Shown here: positions 42,880 through 51,956 of the stretch, piece after piece | Layout: every line of letters begins with the position of its first letter | Position numbering within the stretch: position 1 is the first letter of the stretch | Source: an uncultured Faecalibacterium sp. | GTDB lineage: Bacteria; Bacillota; Clostridia; Oscillospirales; Ruminococcaceae | Length of the DNA stretch: 64,000 nucleotides | Direction: 5' to 3' | Assembly (NCBI GenBank): GCA_934539245.1 | Contig: CAKTCK010000010.1 | Span: 1-64,000, forward strand | Made by a program: the position numbers and the translations under genes | The notes under the pieces: generated by a model | The model's database searches: none | What the model saw: only the letters and a program-made list of their open reading frames with translations | Told to the model about the DNA's origin: nothing

Positions 42880-45558
42880 ATGGCAGCATCTCTCGGGCAG
42901 GAATTCTGCACCCTGCGTGATACTTACATTGAAAAGCAATTCGGCCGTCTGAACGATATGCAGCGGCAGGCTGTGTTTACCACGGACGGTCCGCTGCTTA
43001 TCCTTGCCGGTGCCGGCAGCGGCAAGACCACTGTGCTGGTCAACCGCATCGCCAACCTCATCCGGTTCGGCTCGGCGCATGGCTCCAAGGAAACGCCCCG
43101 CCCGGTGACCGAGGAGGACGTTAAAGCCCTGCGCACCGCCATTATGACCGGTACAGACGCCCCCAGCTGGCTGGACGGGATGCTGCGCCGCAACGCGGTG
43201 CGCAGCTGGAACGTGATGGCCATTACCTTTACCAACAAGGCGGCAGGGGAGCTGAAAGAGCGCCTGCGCCGGATGCTGGGCGGCGAGGAAGGGGACGAGG
43301 TGTTCGCCTCCACCTTCCACTCGGCCTGTGTGCGCATCCTGCGCCGCTGGGCAGAGGAGGTCGGCTACCCCCGCAGCTTTACCATCTACGACACCGACGA
43401 TGCCCAGCGTGTGATGAAAACGGTGTATAAAGAGCTGAGCATCGACGATAAATTTCTGCCCATCAAAGCCGCCATCAACCAGATGAGCCGCTGGAAGGAT
43501 CAGCTGGTCAGCCCGGAGCAGGCGCTTGCAAACCACGCCAGAGACGTGAAGAGCACCCAGACCGCCCGCATCTACGCAGCTTACGAGAAAAAGCTGAAAG
43601 AGGCCGGTGCGTTCGATTTTGATGACCTCATCTATCAGACCGTGCAGCTGCTGGCGGAACACCCGGAGGTGCGGGAGTTTTACCAGGACAAGTACCGCTA
43701 CCTGCTGGTGGACGAGTATCAGGACACCAGCGTGGCGCAGTTCCGCCTGGTCAGCCTGCTCACCGGGCCGGAGCGCAACATCTGCGTGGTGGGCGATGAT
43801 GACCAGAGCATCTACCGCTTCCGCGGCGCTACCATTGAAAATATCCTCAACTTTGAAAAACTCTATCCCGGCACCAAGACCATCCGTCTGGAGCAGAACT
43901 ACCGCTCTACCTCTAATATCCTCAATGCAGCCAACTGCGTCATCCAGCACAACACCGAGCGCAAGGGCAAGACCCTGTGGACGGACAACAGCGAGGGTGA
44001 TAAGGTGCAGGCGTATACCGCCGAGAATGAGCAGGACGAGGCCAGCCATATCGCGGACGTCATCGGCCAGCACCTGAAGGAGGGCGGGCATCTGGCAGAC
44101 CACGCCATCCTCTACCGCATGAACGCCCAGTCTGCCCCCATCGAAAGCTACTTCACCCGTGCAGGTATCCCGCATAAGATCGTGGGAGGGCAGCGCTTCA
44201 ACGACCGTAAGGAGGTCAAGGACATCCACTCCTATATGTCCATCGTGGCCAATCCCCGGGACGATGTGCGGCTGCGCCGCATCATCAACGAGCCCGCCCG
44301 TAAAATCGGTGCCACCACCGTGGACGTCATTGCAGACCTTGCCGGGCAGCAGGGGGTCAGTATGCTGGATATCATCAGCTATGCAGACCAGTACGCAAAG
44401 CTCTCCCGCGCGATTATGCCGCTGCTCAAGTTCTGGCAGATCTACCAGCGTTTGCAGGACTCTCTTGCTACCCGCACGCTGGACGAGTTTGCCGCCGATG
44501 TCATCGAGCTGACCGGCTATAAGGCCATGCTGGAAGCAGACGCCGCCAAGGGGCACGAGGATGCCGCCGACCGTCTGCAGAACTTGGGTCAGTTGGTGAA
44601 CAACGTCAAAAACTACTGCGACCAGCACGGCGAGGAAGCCACGCTGGAGGGCTATCTGGAGGATATCGCCCTCATCAGTGATATCGACAGCTATAACGAG
44701 AGCAGCGATCAGGTGGTGTTGATGACAATCCACTCTGCCAAGGGTCTGGAGTTCCCCTATGTGTTCCTCATCGGTATGGAGGAAGGCATTTTCCCCAGCG
44801 AGATGAGCATGTACTCCGAAGCGGATCTGGAAGAGGAACGCCGGCTGGCTTACGTCGGCATCACCCGCGCCAAAAAGGATCTGTATATCTCCAACAGTGT
44901 CACCCGCATGCTGTACGGCCGCACCCAGCGCAACGAGCCCAGCCGCTTTCTGCGTGAGATCGAGCCGGAATATATTGAGGAGACCCGCAGCCCGGTGCTG
45001 GAACAGCGTTCCCGCATGGGCGGCTGGGGCAGCAGTTACAGCGATACCGTGCCCGGCGGGGCATCCGGCTACTCCGGCCCCTCCGGTTATAGCCGCAGCA
45101 GCTACGGCGGCGGTTATGGTGCTGGCTACGGTGCAAATAACCGCAGCGGCTACCTGAACCGGGAATATAACGCCGGTGAAAGCCGTGGCTTCGGCTCCTC
45201 TTACGGCGGAAGAAGCACATCTTCCTCCGGCTTTGGCAGTCACTATGGCAACAGCTCCACCCAGCCGACTACCAGAAGCGGTGGATTTGGCTCTGCATAT
45301 TCTGACAGTAATACGACGAAAAATTCTGTAAAGCGATATAGCTTTACAGAAAATTCCACCGTAAAATCGACAATTTCCAATTCTAAGCATTACGAGCCGG
45401 GCGACATCGTGGAGCACAAAGTATTTGGCCGCGGTACGGTGCTGAAGGTAAAGCCCGCTGCCGGGGATCAGATCGTAGAGATCAACTTTGAAAAAGTGGG
45501 CATCAAGAAAACGATGGCCAATTTTGCGCCCCTGACCAAGATTACGGAGGAAGAATGA
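42880..45558 (+). CDS. pcrA: UvrD/PcrA-type DNA helicase with Gly/Ser/Tyr-rich linker
   Basis: An 892-residue superfamily 1A 3'-5' helicase acting in repair and replication. Motif I AGAGSGKTTVL near 46, motif II VDEYQDTS, DDDQSIYRFRGA, and motif VI VGITRAKK are present. Residues about 713-830 are a low-complexity segment of Gly, Ser and Tyr (SGYSGPSGYSRSSYGGGYG and similar), after which the usual Tudor-like C-terminal domain YEPGDIVEHKVFGRGTV returns. PcrA normally has a much shorter linker there. A TATACT lies at 42836. thyX follows after four bases. Confidence 0.94.
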   Translation: MAASLGQEFCTLRDTYIEKQFGRLNDMQRQAVFTTDGPLLILAGAGSGKTTVLVNRIANLIRFGSAHGSKETPRPVTEEDVKALRTAIMTGTDAPSWLDGMLRRNAVRSWNVMAITFTNKAAGELKERLRRMLGGEEGDEVFASTFHSACVRILRRWAEEVGYPRSFTIYDTDDAQRVMKTVYKELSIDDKFLPIKAAINQMSRWKDQLVSPEQALANHARDVKSTQTARIYAAYEKKLKEAGAFDFDDLIYQTVQLLAEHPEVREFYQDKYRYLLVDEYQDTSVAQFRLVSLLTGPERNICVVGDDDQSIYRFRGATIENILNFEKLYPGTKTIRLEQNYRSTSNILNAANCVIQHNTERKGKTLWTDNSEGDKVQAYTAENEQDEASHIADVIGQHLKEGGHLADHAILYRMNAQSAPIESYFTRAGIPHKIVGGQRFNDRKEVKDIHSYMSIVANPRDDVRLRRIINEPARKIGATTVDVIADLAGQQGVSMLDIISYADQYAKLSRAIMPLLKFWQIYQRLQDSLATRTLDEFAADVIELTGYKAMLEADAAKGHEDAADRLQNLGQLVNNVKNYCDQHGEEATLEGYLEDIALISDIDSYNESSDQVVLMTIHSAKGLEFPYVFLIGMEEGIFPSEMSMYSEADLEEERRLAYVGITRAKKDLYISNSVTRMLYGRTQRNEPSRFLREIEPEYIEETRSPVLEQRSRMGGWGSSYSDTVPGGASGYSGPSGYSRSSYGGGYGAGYGANNRSGYLNREYNAGESRGFGSSYGGRSTSSSGFGSHYGNSSTQPTTRSGGFGSAYSDSNTTKNSVKRYSFTENSTVKSTISNSKHYEPGDIVEHKVFGRGTVLKVKPAAGDQIVEINFEKVGIKKTMANFAPLTKITEEE

Positions 45559-45562
45559 CCCT

Positions 45563-46342
45563 ATGATGACTGTTCGTTTGATCGCCCATACCCCGGAACC
45601 GGAAAAGGTGGTGGCTGCTGCCGCAAAGCTCTGCTACTCCGATGCCCACATCACCGACCTTCTGGATGGACTGGACGAGGAAAAAACTGCAAAATTCCTG
45701 ACCATGCTCAGCGACCTTGGCCATGCAAGCCCCATCGAGCACGCCAGCTTTACCTTTGGCATCGAGGGGGTCAGCCGCACCCTGCTTGCCCAGATCACCC
45801 GGCACCGCATCGCGTCCTTCAGCGTGCAGAGTCAGCGCTATGTGCGTCTGGATGATTTCCGCTATGTGACGCCCCCGGAGATCGAAGCCATCCCGGAAGC
45901 AAAAGCGGCTTTCCTTGCCAGCATGGAGGAGGACGCCCAGCGTTATCTCGACCTTGCCCATAAGCTGGAGGAGGGGCATACCGCCCGTCTGATTGCCGAG
46001 GGAATGCCGGAAAAGCAGGCCCGCGCCAAGGCCTCTAAACAGGCCAACGAGGACGCCCGCTTTGTGCTGCCCAACGCCTGCGAGACCAAAATGGTGGTCA
46101 CCATGAACGCCCGCAGCCTGATGAACTTCTTCCAGCTGCGCTGCTGCAACCGCGCCCAGTGGGAGATCCGGGAACTGGCCGAAAAAATGTTCGCGCTGGT
46201 GTACCCGGTGGCACCCCATATCTTTGCCAAGGCAGGCCCCGCCTGCCTGTGCGGCCCCTGCCCGGAGGGCAAAATGTGCTGCGGCAAAACCGCCGAGGTG
46301 CGCGCAAAATATGCCGCTATTAAAGAAGGTGCCGCCGTATGA
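45563..46342 (+). CDS. thyX: Flavin-dependent thymidylate synthase
   Basis: A 259-residue FAD enzyme methylating dUMP with methylenetetrahydrofolate. The ThyX motif RHRIASFSVQSQRY is present, with NARSLMNFFQLRCC later. The C-terminal part has a Cys-rich stretch (CLCGPCPEGKMCC) common in clostridial ThyX. It overlaps tmk by four bases, so dTMP and dTDP formation are coupled. Confidence 0.96.
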   Translation: MMTVRLIAHTPEPEKVVAAAAKLCYSDAHITDLLDGLDEEKTAKFLTMLSDLGHASPIEHASFTFGIEGVSRTLLAQITRHRIASFSVQSQRYVRLDDFRYVTPPEIEAIPEAKAAFLASMEEDAQRYLDLAHKLEEGHTARLIAEGMPEKQARAKASKQANEDARFVLPNACETKMVVTMNARSLMNFFQLRCCNRAQWEIRELAEKMFALVYPVAPHIFAKAGPACLCGPCPEGKMCCGKTAEVRAKYAAIKEGAAV

Positions 46343-47010
46343 GCAAGGGTAAATTGATCGTGCTGGAAGGGCTGGACGGCAGCGGCAAGGCCACACAGGC
46401 AAAGCTGCTGGCAGAGCATCTCGCTGCGCAGGGCGTACCGGTGCAGAAGATCACCTTCCCGGACTATGCCAGCGATTCCAGCGCACTGGTCAAGATGTAT
46501 CTGGCGGGGCAGTTCGGCCAGCACCCGGACGATGTAAACGCCTATGCGGCCTCCAGCTTTTACGCGGTAGACCGCTATGCCAGCTATAAAACCAGCTGGG
46601 GCAGCTTTTATGAGCAGGGCGGTGTGATCATCGCCGACCGGTACACCACCTCCAATGCAGTGCACCAGTGCTCGAAGCTGCCGCAGGAGCAGTGGGAGGA
46701 ATATCTGCACTGGCTGTTTGATTACGAGTTCCGTCTGCTGGGGCTTCCCGCACCGGACAGGGTCATCTACTTGCAGGTAGACCCGGCGGTCAGCCAGCGC
46801 CTGATGACCCAGCGCTACCACGGCGACGAGAGCAAAAAGGACGTGCACGAGAAGGATACCGCCTATCTGGCGCGCAGCCGCGCCGCTGCCGAGTTCTGCG
46901 CCCGGCATCTTGGTTGGGACACCGTGCACTGCACCAGCGGGGACGCCATGCGCAGTATTGAAGAGATCCAGCAAGAGGTGCAGCAGCTTGCCCGGAAAAC
47001 ACTGGGCTGA
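46339..47010 (+). CDS. tmk: dTMP kinase
   Basis: A 223-residue kinase with P-loop EGLDGSGKATQ, DRYTTSN and a LID region with MTQRYHGDESKKD. It makes dTDP from the ThyX product. The sequence is of the clostridial thymidylate-kinase-like type. The following GNAT gene begins 35 bases later. Confidence 0.93.
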   Translation: MSKGKLIVLEGLDGSGKATQAKLLAEHLAAQGVPVQKITFPDYASDSSALVKMYLAGQFGQHPDDVNAYAASSFYAVDRYASYKTSWGSFYEQGGVIIADRYTTSNAVHQCSKLPQEQWEEYLHWLFDYEFRLLGLPAPDRVIYLQVDPAVSQRLMTQRYHGDESKKDVHEKDTAYLARSRAAAEFCARHLGWDTVHCTSGDAMRSIEEIQQEVQQLARKTLG

Positions 47011-47045
47011 ACGATAAAATATGATAAGAGGGGGCATCCTGAACG

Positions 47046-47858
47046 ATGTATCGTCTGATGCAGCCGTCCGACGAGGCGGCAGTGCTGGCTTTGTGGCAGA
47101 GCCAGCATCATGATACCGAAGATTTTGCAAAAATGGTACTGGAACGCTTTGCCGGTGTGCAGAACATTTATGTAGCCGATGAAAACGACACCATCGTGGC
47201 GGCTGCGCTGGCTGTGCCGGTCACTCTGCAGGGGCGCACGGGCAATTACCTGTGCCTGTGCGGTGAGGGCAGCCTGCTGCTGGCGGGTCTGCTGGATACC
47301 CTGTGCGCCCAGCAAAAGCTGCGGGGCGCAGGCTTCACCGTGGCGGTCCCGGCAGATGCGGCACAGGCCGCTCTGCTGCAGGATAAGGGCTTTGCACAGG
47401 CCTTTGCTCTGCGCTGCCTGCCCCGTGAGGTGAGCCGCAACCTGTGGAGTCAGGCGGAATTTGACACTGTGACGGCCAAAAAGCTGTGTGAGCTGCGGGA
47501 GCAGTTCTGGAAGGATACCGTGCAGCTGAGCCCGGAACGCATGGCGGTGGTGTTGCAGGAGCTGTACGCCCGGGGTGCTACCATCGTGTCCAACGAGCAT
47601 GGCTACGGCATCTACTTCCGCAAGGAGGATACCCTGTATTTTGTGGAGATGATGGCCGACAGCGACCGCGCCGCCGAGATCCTGATGGAAGCTGCCCGCG
47701 AGAAGGAAGTCATTGTGGAAAAGGCGGTCATCACGGTAGGCGCTGCCCAGCCGCTGTTTCTGGGCGAGGGCACCCGGCAGGAATACGGCATGATCCGCTT
47801 TGACGCAGAGCCTTTTGACGTAAGCGAAAGCTATCTGCGTCTGATGCTGGAAAACTGA
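47046..47858 (+). CDS. GNAT-like acetyltransferase, two-domain
   Basis: A 270-residue protein beginning MYRLMQPSDEAAVLALWQ. The first 140 residues follow a GNAT-like pattern (QNIYVADENDTIVAAALAVP, LLDTLCAQQKLRGAGFTVAVP); the second half has a further alpha/beta domain with GYGIYFRKEDTLYFVEMM. It is common beside tmk and mltG in this group from memory; substrate unknown. RBS GAGGGGG. Confidence 0.72.
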   Translation: MYRLMQPSDEAAVLALWQSQHHDTEDFAKMVLERFAGVQNIYVADENDTIVAAALAVPVTLQGRTGNYLCLCGEGSLLLAGLLDTLCAQQKLRGAGFTVAVPADAAQAALLQDKGFAQAFALRCLPREVSRNLWSQAEFDTVTAKKLCELREQFWKDTVQLSPERMAVVLQELYARGATIVSNEHGYGIYFRKEDTLYFVEMMADSDRAAEILMEAAREKEVIVEKAVITVGAAQPLFLGEGTRQEYGMIRFDAEPFDVSESYLRLMLEN

Positions 47859-47874
47859 AAAAAGGAAGGTGCGT

Positions 47875-49017
47875 ATGGCACACAACGATACACATGCCGC
47901 CCGCAAAAAGGGCGGCGCAGGCAAAATTCTGCTGGTAGTGCTTCTGCTGCTTTTTCTGGCAGCAGGCGCAGCGGTGCGGTTTGCCTACAATGAGATTCAC
48001 GGCAATGGTGCACCCGGCAGCACAGAGGTGACTGTAAGCATCCCGCAGGGTAGCGGCGTAGCCACGATCGCCAACAAGCTGAAGGAGGCGGGCGTCATCC
48101 GCTCTGCCTACCTGTTTCGCTGGTATGTGGGGGAAAAGGGCGCTGCCGCAAAGCTGCAGTATGGCGATTTTGTCTTGCAGACCAGTGCGATTTCCTACGA
48201 TGCGATCATTGCCACCCTTTCCCAGTACGCCAAGGCAGAAACGGTGCGTGTGACCATCCCGGAGGGCACCACAGCCATTGCCATTGCCCAGAAGATGGAA
48301 GCCGCCGGTCTGTGCACCGCTGAGGAGTTTTTGAAGGAAGCCAACGAGGGCGATTTCAGCGCTTATACCTTCTGGCAGTATGTCCCGGAGGATAAGGATG
48401 CCCCGAACCGCTTTATGAAGTGTGAGGGCTATCTCTTCCCGGAGACCTACGAGTTTTTGAAGGATGACACGGTGCACAACTATGTGGCTACCTTCTACGC
48501 CCAGTTCGATGCACAATTTACCAAGGAAATGTACGCAGCGCTCAAAAAGCAGGATATGACCCTGCCGGAGCTGGTCACCCTTGCCTCCTTTGTGCAGGAG
48601 GAAGCGGGCAACAGCCAGGACTCCAATGTGGCGCAGGTGTTCCGCAACCGTCTGGCGGAGGGCTCGCCCTACCCCCGGCTGCAAAGCAACACCTCCAGCC
48701 ATATCCAGAGCGATTCCGACAATAACTATCTCTGGAACTGGGTCGCACCCTACTACGGCGGCTGGGATGATATCCCGGAAAATATCCTTGCAGCCTACGA
48801 CACTTACAGCTGCACCGGCCTGCCCGCTGGCCCCATCTCGAACCCCGGCCTTGCCGCCATCAAAGCGGCGCTGGAGCCGCAGCCCGATGAGGAAGCCAAG
48901 GACGCTTACTTCTTTGTGACCGACCTCAAGGGCAATTACTACTACGCCCACACGCTGGCAGAGCATAACGCAAACTGCAAAACTGCCGCAGCTGTGAACA
49001 AAAGCCTGAAAAACTGA
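47875..49017 (+). CDS. mltG: Endolytic transglycosylase MltG
   Basis: A 380-residue membrane-anchored murein lyase that cuts nascent glycan chains. A single membrane helix lies at about 19-41, a LysM-like region follows (VTVSIPQGSGVATIANKL) and the YceG catalytic domain carries the Glu in LASFVQEEAG and the motif PYPRLQSNTSSHI. ATG at 47875 follows AAGGAAGG. Confidence 0.93.
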   Translation: MAHNDTHAARKKGGAGKILLVVLLLLFLAAGAAVRFAYNEIHGNGAPGSTEVTVSIPQGSGVATIANKLKEAGVIRSAYLFRWYVGEKGAAAKLQYGDFVLQTSAISYDAIIATLSQYAKAETVRVTIPEGTTAIAIAQKMEAAGLCTAEEFLKEANEGDFSAYTFWQYVPEDKDAPNRFMKCEGYLFPETYEFLKDDTVHNYVATFYAQFDAQFTKEMYAALKKQDMTLPELVTLASFVQEEAGNSQDSNVAQVFRNRLAEGSPYPRLQSNTSSHIQSDSDNNYLWNWVAPYYGGWDDIPENILAAYDTYSCTGLPAGPISNPGLAAIKAALEPQPDEEAKDAYFFVTDLKGNYYYAHTLAEHNANCKTAAAVNKSLKN

Positions 49018-49021
49018 GGAA

Positions 49022-49060
49022 AGGCCGCTGCACTAAAAAACACGGTGCAGCGGCCCATTT
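49022..49060 (+). terminator. Hairpin terminator after mltG
   Basis: GGCCGCTGCAC and GTGCAGCGGCC arms, followed by CATTTCC; weak U tail. Confidence 0.65.
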
Positions 49061-49099
49061 CCAGTTAAAAACTGTGATACATAAGAGAGGAACCTACAA

Positions 49100-50323
49100 A
49101 TGTTACAGATCCCGGAACTGCTTGCCCCGGCGGGCGATGCGGAACGTCTGCGTTATGCCATCAACTACGGTGCCGATGCCGTTTACTGCGGTCTGCCGGA
49201 GTTTGGTATGCGCTCTGCCCCGGCCAATTTTACCCCGGAGCAGCTGACGGAAAGCGTTATCTACGCCCATGCCCGCGGCCGCAAGGTCTACCTGACCATG
49301 AACACCCTGCCTACCAACGAGGAAGCCGACCGCCTGCCGGAGGCCATCAAGGAAGCCGCCAAGGCCGGTGTGGATGCTTTTATCGTGGCAGACCTTGGTG
49401 TGCTGGATGCCTGCAAGACCTTTGCCCCGGACATTGATGTGCATCTTTCCACCCAGACCGGCATCACCAACTGGGCAGCCGCCCGCGCCGCCTACAAAAT
49501 GGGTGCAAAGCGCGTGGTGCTGGCGCGGGAGATGACCTTGCAGGATATTGCCATCCTGCGCGATAAGACCCCGCCGGAGCTTGAAATTGAAGCTTTTGTG
49601 CATGGTGCTATGTGCATGAGCGTGTCCGGCCGGTGTCTGTTGTCCAATTACATGGCAGGGCGCGACGCCAACCGTGGCCAGTGCGCCCAGCCCTGCCGCT
49701 GGAAGTATTACCTGAGCGAGGAGACCCGCCCCGGCCAGCTGTACGAGATCGGCGAAAACGAGAACGGCAGCTACATCCTTAACGCCAACGATATGTGCAC
49801 CGCGCCCTTTATCGACCTGATCTGCAAGGCGGGCGTGGACAGCCTGAAGATCGAAGGCCGCGCCAAGACCTTCTACTATGTTGCCAGCGTCACCGCAGCC
49901 TACCGCAAGGCACTGGACGCCTATCTGGCCGACCCGGCAAACGATAACTTTGAACTGCCGCCGGAGGTGTACGCAGAGCTTACCCGCACCAGCCACCGGC
50001 ACTACTCTCCCGGCTTCTATTTTGGCCGCGAGCAGGCTAAGCAGGCCACCGACAGCGCTACCTACATCCGCGAGTGGGAATTCGTGGGCACGGTGGACAG
50101 CTGGGAAAACGGCATCGCCCACTGCCAGCAGCGCGGAAAGTGGAGCCTTGGGGATACGCTGGAGGCACTGTGCCCGGACGGACGCAGCATCCCGCTTACC
50201 CCGGAATGGATCGAGAACGAAGCAGGGGAGCGGGTGGAAAGCACCCCTCACGCCATGGAAAAATACACCATGCCCACCCCGGAACTGCCGCCCATGAGCC
50301 TGCTGCGCCGAAAAACGGTGTAA
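49100..50323 (+). CDS. Peptidase U32 family protein (RNA hydroxylation type)
   Basis: A 407-residue protein with the U32 signature EAFVHGAMCMSVSGRCLLSN and CAQPCRWKY, a pair of Cys clusters that bind Fe-S in related enzymes. Members labelled peptidases include RlhA and TrhP, which hydroxylate rRNA or tRNA from prephenate-derived donors; the length and C-terminal domain (YIREWEFVGTV) match the TrhP/YrrO type. RBS AGAGAGG. Confidence 0.88.
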   Translation: MLQIPELLAPAGDAERLRYAINYGADAVYCGLPEFGMRSAPANFTPEQLTESVIYAHARGRKVYLTMNTLPTNEEADRLPEAIKEAAKAGVDAFIVADLGVLDACKTFAPDIDVHLSTQTGITNWAAARAAYKMGAKRVVLAREMTLQDIAILRDKTPPELEIEAFVHGAMCMSVSGRCLLSNYMAGRDANRGQCAQPCRWKYYLSEETRPGQLYEIGENENGSYILNANDMCTAPFIDLICKAGVDSLKIEGRAKTFYYVASVTAAYRKALDAYLADPANDNFELPPEVYAELTRTSHRHYSPGFYFGREQAKQATDSATYIREWEFVGTVDSWENGIAHCQQRGKWSLGDTLEALCPDGRSIPLTPEWIENEAGERVESTPHAMEKYTMPTPELPPMSLLRRKTV

Positions 50324-50351
50324 CAGCGTGACAAAAGGGAAGGAAAACGCC

Positions 50352-51107
50352 GTGAAGTACAATAACACTTCTGGCCGCTACGCCCTTCTGGACGAGTTGC
50401 GCGGGCTGGATTTAGTTAGCATGATGCTCTATCACGGCTGCTGGGATCTGGTCAATCTCTTCGGCATTCAGGCCGACTGGTATTATGGCCTGCCCGGGCA
50501 TCTGTGGCAGCAGAGCATCTGCTGGGTGTTCATTCTGCTGTCCGGCTTTTGTGTGCAGCTGGGGCATCATACCCTGCGCCGTGGCGCACAGGTGTTTGGG
50601 GCAGGGGCGCTTGTCACGGCGGTCACGCTGCTTTTTATGCCGGAGGACAGGGTCGTTTTTGGTGTGCTGACCCTGCTGGGCAGCGCTATGCTGCTGACCG
50701 GCCTTTTGGAAAAGCCACTGCGGCGCATTCCACCCGCAGCAGGGTTTGCTATCTCCGCAGTGCTGTTTGCCCTGACCCGCAATGTTTCGGCAGGCTATCT
50801 GGGTTTTGGCAGTCTGCGCCTCTGGCTGCCGCAGACACTGTATGCAAACTACGTTACAGCGTACTTTGGATTTTATCCGTGGTGGTTCTATTCTACGGAT
50901 TATTTTGCCCTTCTGCCGTGGCTGTTTCTGTTCTGGGCAGGGTACTTTCTCTACGGCGTTGTAGGGAGGCAGCGCATGGAGCCCTTGCGCCGCTCGGTCT
51001 GCCCGCCGCTGGGCTGGCTTGGACGGCATTCACTGCTGCTGTATCTGCTGCACCAGCCGGTCATCTACGGGGTGCTGCTGGTGGCGTTCCGCGTATTGGG
51101 CGGCTGA
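50352..51107 (+). CDS. DUF1624 / heparan-alpha-glucosaminide N-acetyltransferase-like membrane protein
   Basis: A 251-residue protein with seven or so membrane helices, starting near RYALLDELRGLDLVSMMLYH, which is the DUF1624 signature, and ending with LGWLGRHSLLLYLLHQPVIYG. Relatives are acyltransferase-3-like. GTG at 50352 follows GGGAAGGA with ideal spacing; another GTG eight codons earlier overlaps the U32 stop region and is less likely. Confidence 0.82.
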   Translation: MKYNNTSGRYALLDELRGLDLVSMMLYHGCWDLVNLFGIQADWYYGLPGHLWQQSICWVFILLSGFCVQLGHHTLRRGAQVFGAGALVTAVTLLFMPEDRVVFGVLTLLGSAMLLTGLLEKPLRRIPPAAGFAISAVLFALTRNVSAGYLGFGSLRLWLPQTLYANYVTAYFGFYPWWFYSTDYFALLPWLFLFWAGYFLYGVVGRQRMEPLRRSVCPPLGWLGRHSLLLYLLHQPVIYGVLLVAFRVLGG

Positions 51108-51174
51108 AACGCACGCTTTGCGCACTTTTGAGAAAGGCAGCATTGTTGCATCATGCAAACATTGCACCAATGCC

Positions 51175-51290
51175 TTGACAAGCGGGGCAGGGCTGTGGTA
51201 TCCTGTTGGTGGTTAGAAAAAGCTAACTACAAAAATGCGTCATGAAACACGGACGCATTTTTACAGAACATGAAGTTATTCTAAACTAAC
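51175..51290 (+). promoter_or_regulatory. Flavodoxin promoter, hairpin and two GTTAG-N6-CTAAC operators
   Basis: TTGACA (51175-51180), 18-base spacer, TATCCT (51199-51204). GTTAG-AAAAAG-CTAAC spans 51212-51227, right at the start point. AAATGCGTC/GACGCATTT with TT forms a terminator-like hairpin (51233-51262). A second site, GTTAT-TCTAAA-CTAAC, is at 51275-51290. The hairpin may also end the preceding gene. Confidence 0.7.
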
Positions 51291-51315
51291 TACACAGAGA
51301 AAGAGGTAGAGTTTT

Positions 51316-51738
51316 ATGAGCAAAGTAGCAATCGTATTCTGGAGCGCCACCGGCAACACCGAGACCATGGCAAACTGCATCGCCGAGGGCGCAGGTGCCA
51401 ACGGCACCATCGTGCCCTGCACCGAGATGACCCCCGCAAAGCTGGCAGAGTTTGACGTGGTGGCCTTTGGCTGCCCGGCTATGGGTGCGGAGCAGCTGGA
51501 AGAGAGCGAGTTCGAGCCCATGTTTGCTGCACTGGAAGGCTTTCTGAACGGCAAAAAGGTTGCACTGTTCGGCTCCTACGGCTGGGGTGATGGTCAGTGG
51601 ATGCGCGACTGGGCACAGCGCGCACAGGACGACGGCGCACAGCTGTTCAGCGAGGAAGGCCTCATCTGCAACGAAACCCCCGATGATGATGTGCAGGCTG
51701 CCTGCCGTAAGCTGGGCGCAGATCTGGCTGCTTGGTAA
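51316..51738 (+). CDS. Flavodoxin
   Basis: A 140-residue short-chain flavodoxin. The FMN phosphate loop WSATGNTETMA is at residues 10-20; isoalloxazine loops are GCPAMGAEQLEES and GSYGWGDGQWM. It carries single electrons in place of ferredoxin, often under iron limitation. Two copies of a palindromic operator precede it and a third follows it, suggesting shared control with the small genes downstream. Confidence 0.93.
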   Translation: MSKVAIVFWSATGNTETMANCIAEGAGANGTIVPCTEMTPAKLAEFDVVAFGCPAMGAEQLEESEFEPMFAALEGFLNGKKVALFGSYGWGDGQWMRDWAQRAQDDGAQLFSEEGLICNETPDDDVQAACRKLGADLAAW

Positions 51739-51760
51739 ACTTTGCAAGGAAAGCATTCTC

Positions 51761-51843
51761 TTGACAAAAACGGTTTGCTGCGCTAAACTATGAACTGCCG
51801 TACTTCGGCATTTTTATAGAAATGAAAGTTAGACAATTCTAAC
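51761..51843 (+). promoter_or_regulatory. Promoter with start-point hairpin and third GTTAG-N6-CTAAC operator
   Basis: TTGACA (51761-51766), 17-base spacer, TAAACT (51784-51789). The predicted start point coincides with TGCCG-TACTT-CGGCA-TTTTT (51796-51815). AAAGTTAG-ACAATT-CTAACTTT follows at 51825-51846. The hairpin is also the only terminator between flavodoxin and the next genes. Confidence 0.68.
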
Positions 51844-51894
51844 TTTTGAGAATGCAGCAGCCTTTGCACAGAATATCGTATAAAGTGGAATTTG

Positions 51895-51940
51895 CGGCAG
51901 GGGAAAACGGACGAACAATCCGGTAGCCCCTGCCGTTTTT
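51895..51940 (+). terminator. Second leader hairpin with U-run
   Basis: CGGCAGGGG pairs with CCCCTGCCG, with inner CGG/CCG, followed by TTTTT. It lies in the leader from the 51761 promoter, 16 bases before the small ORF at 51957. Confidence 0.8.
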
Positions 51941-51956
51941 GGTAAAGGCGGTGTAT

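Noticed and set aside
42835-45417. 860-codon minus-strand frame opposite pcrA
   Set aside because: Shadow frame of a high-GC gene; helicase motifs are on the plus strand.
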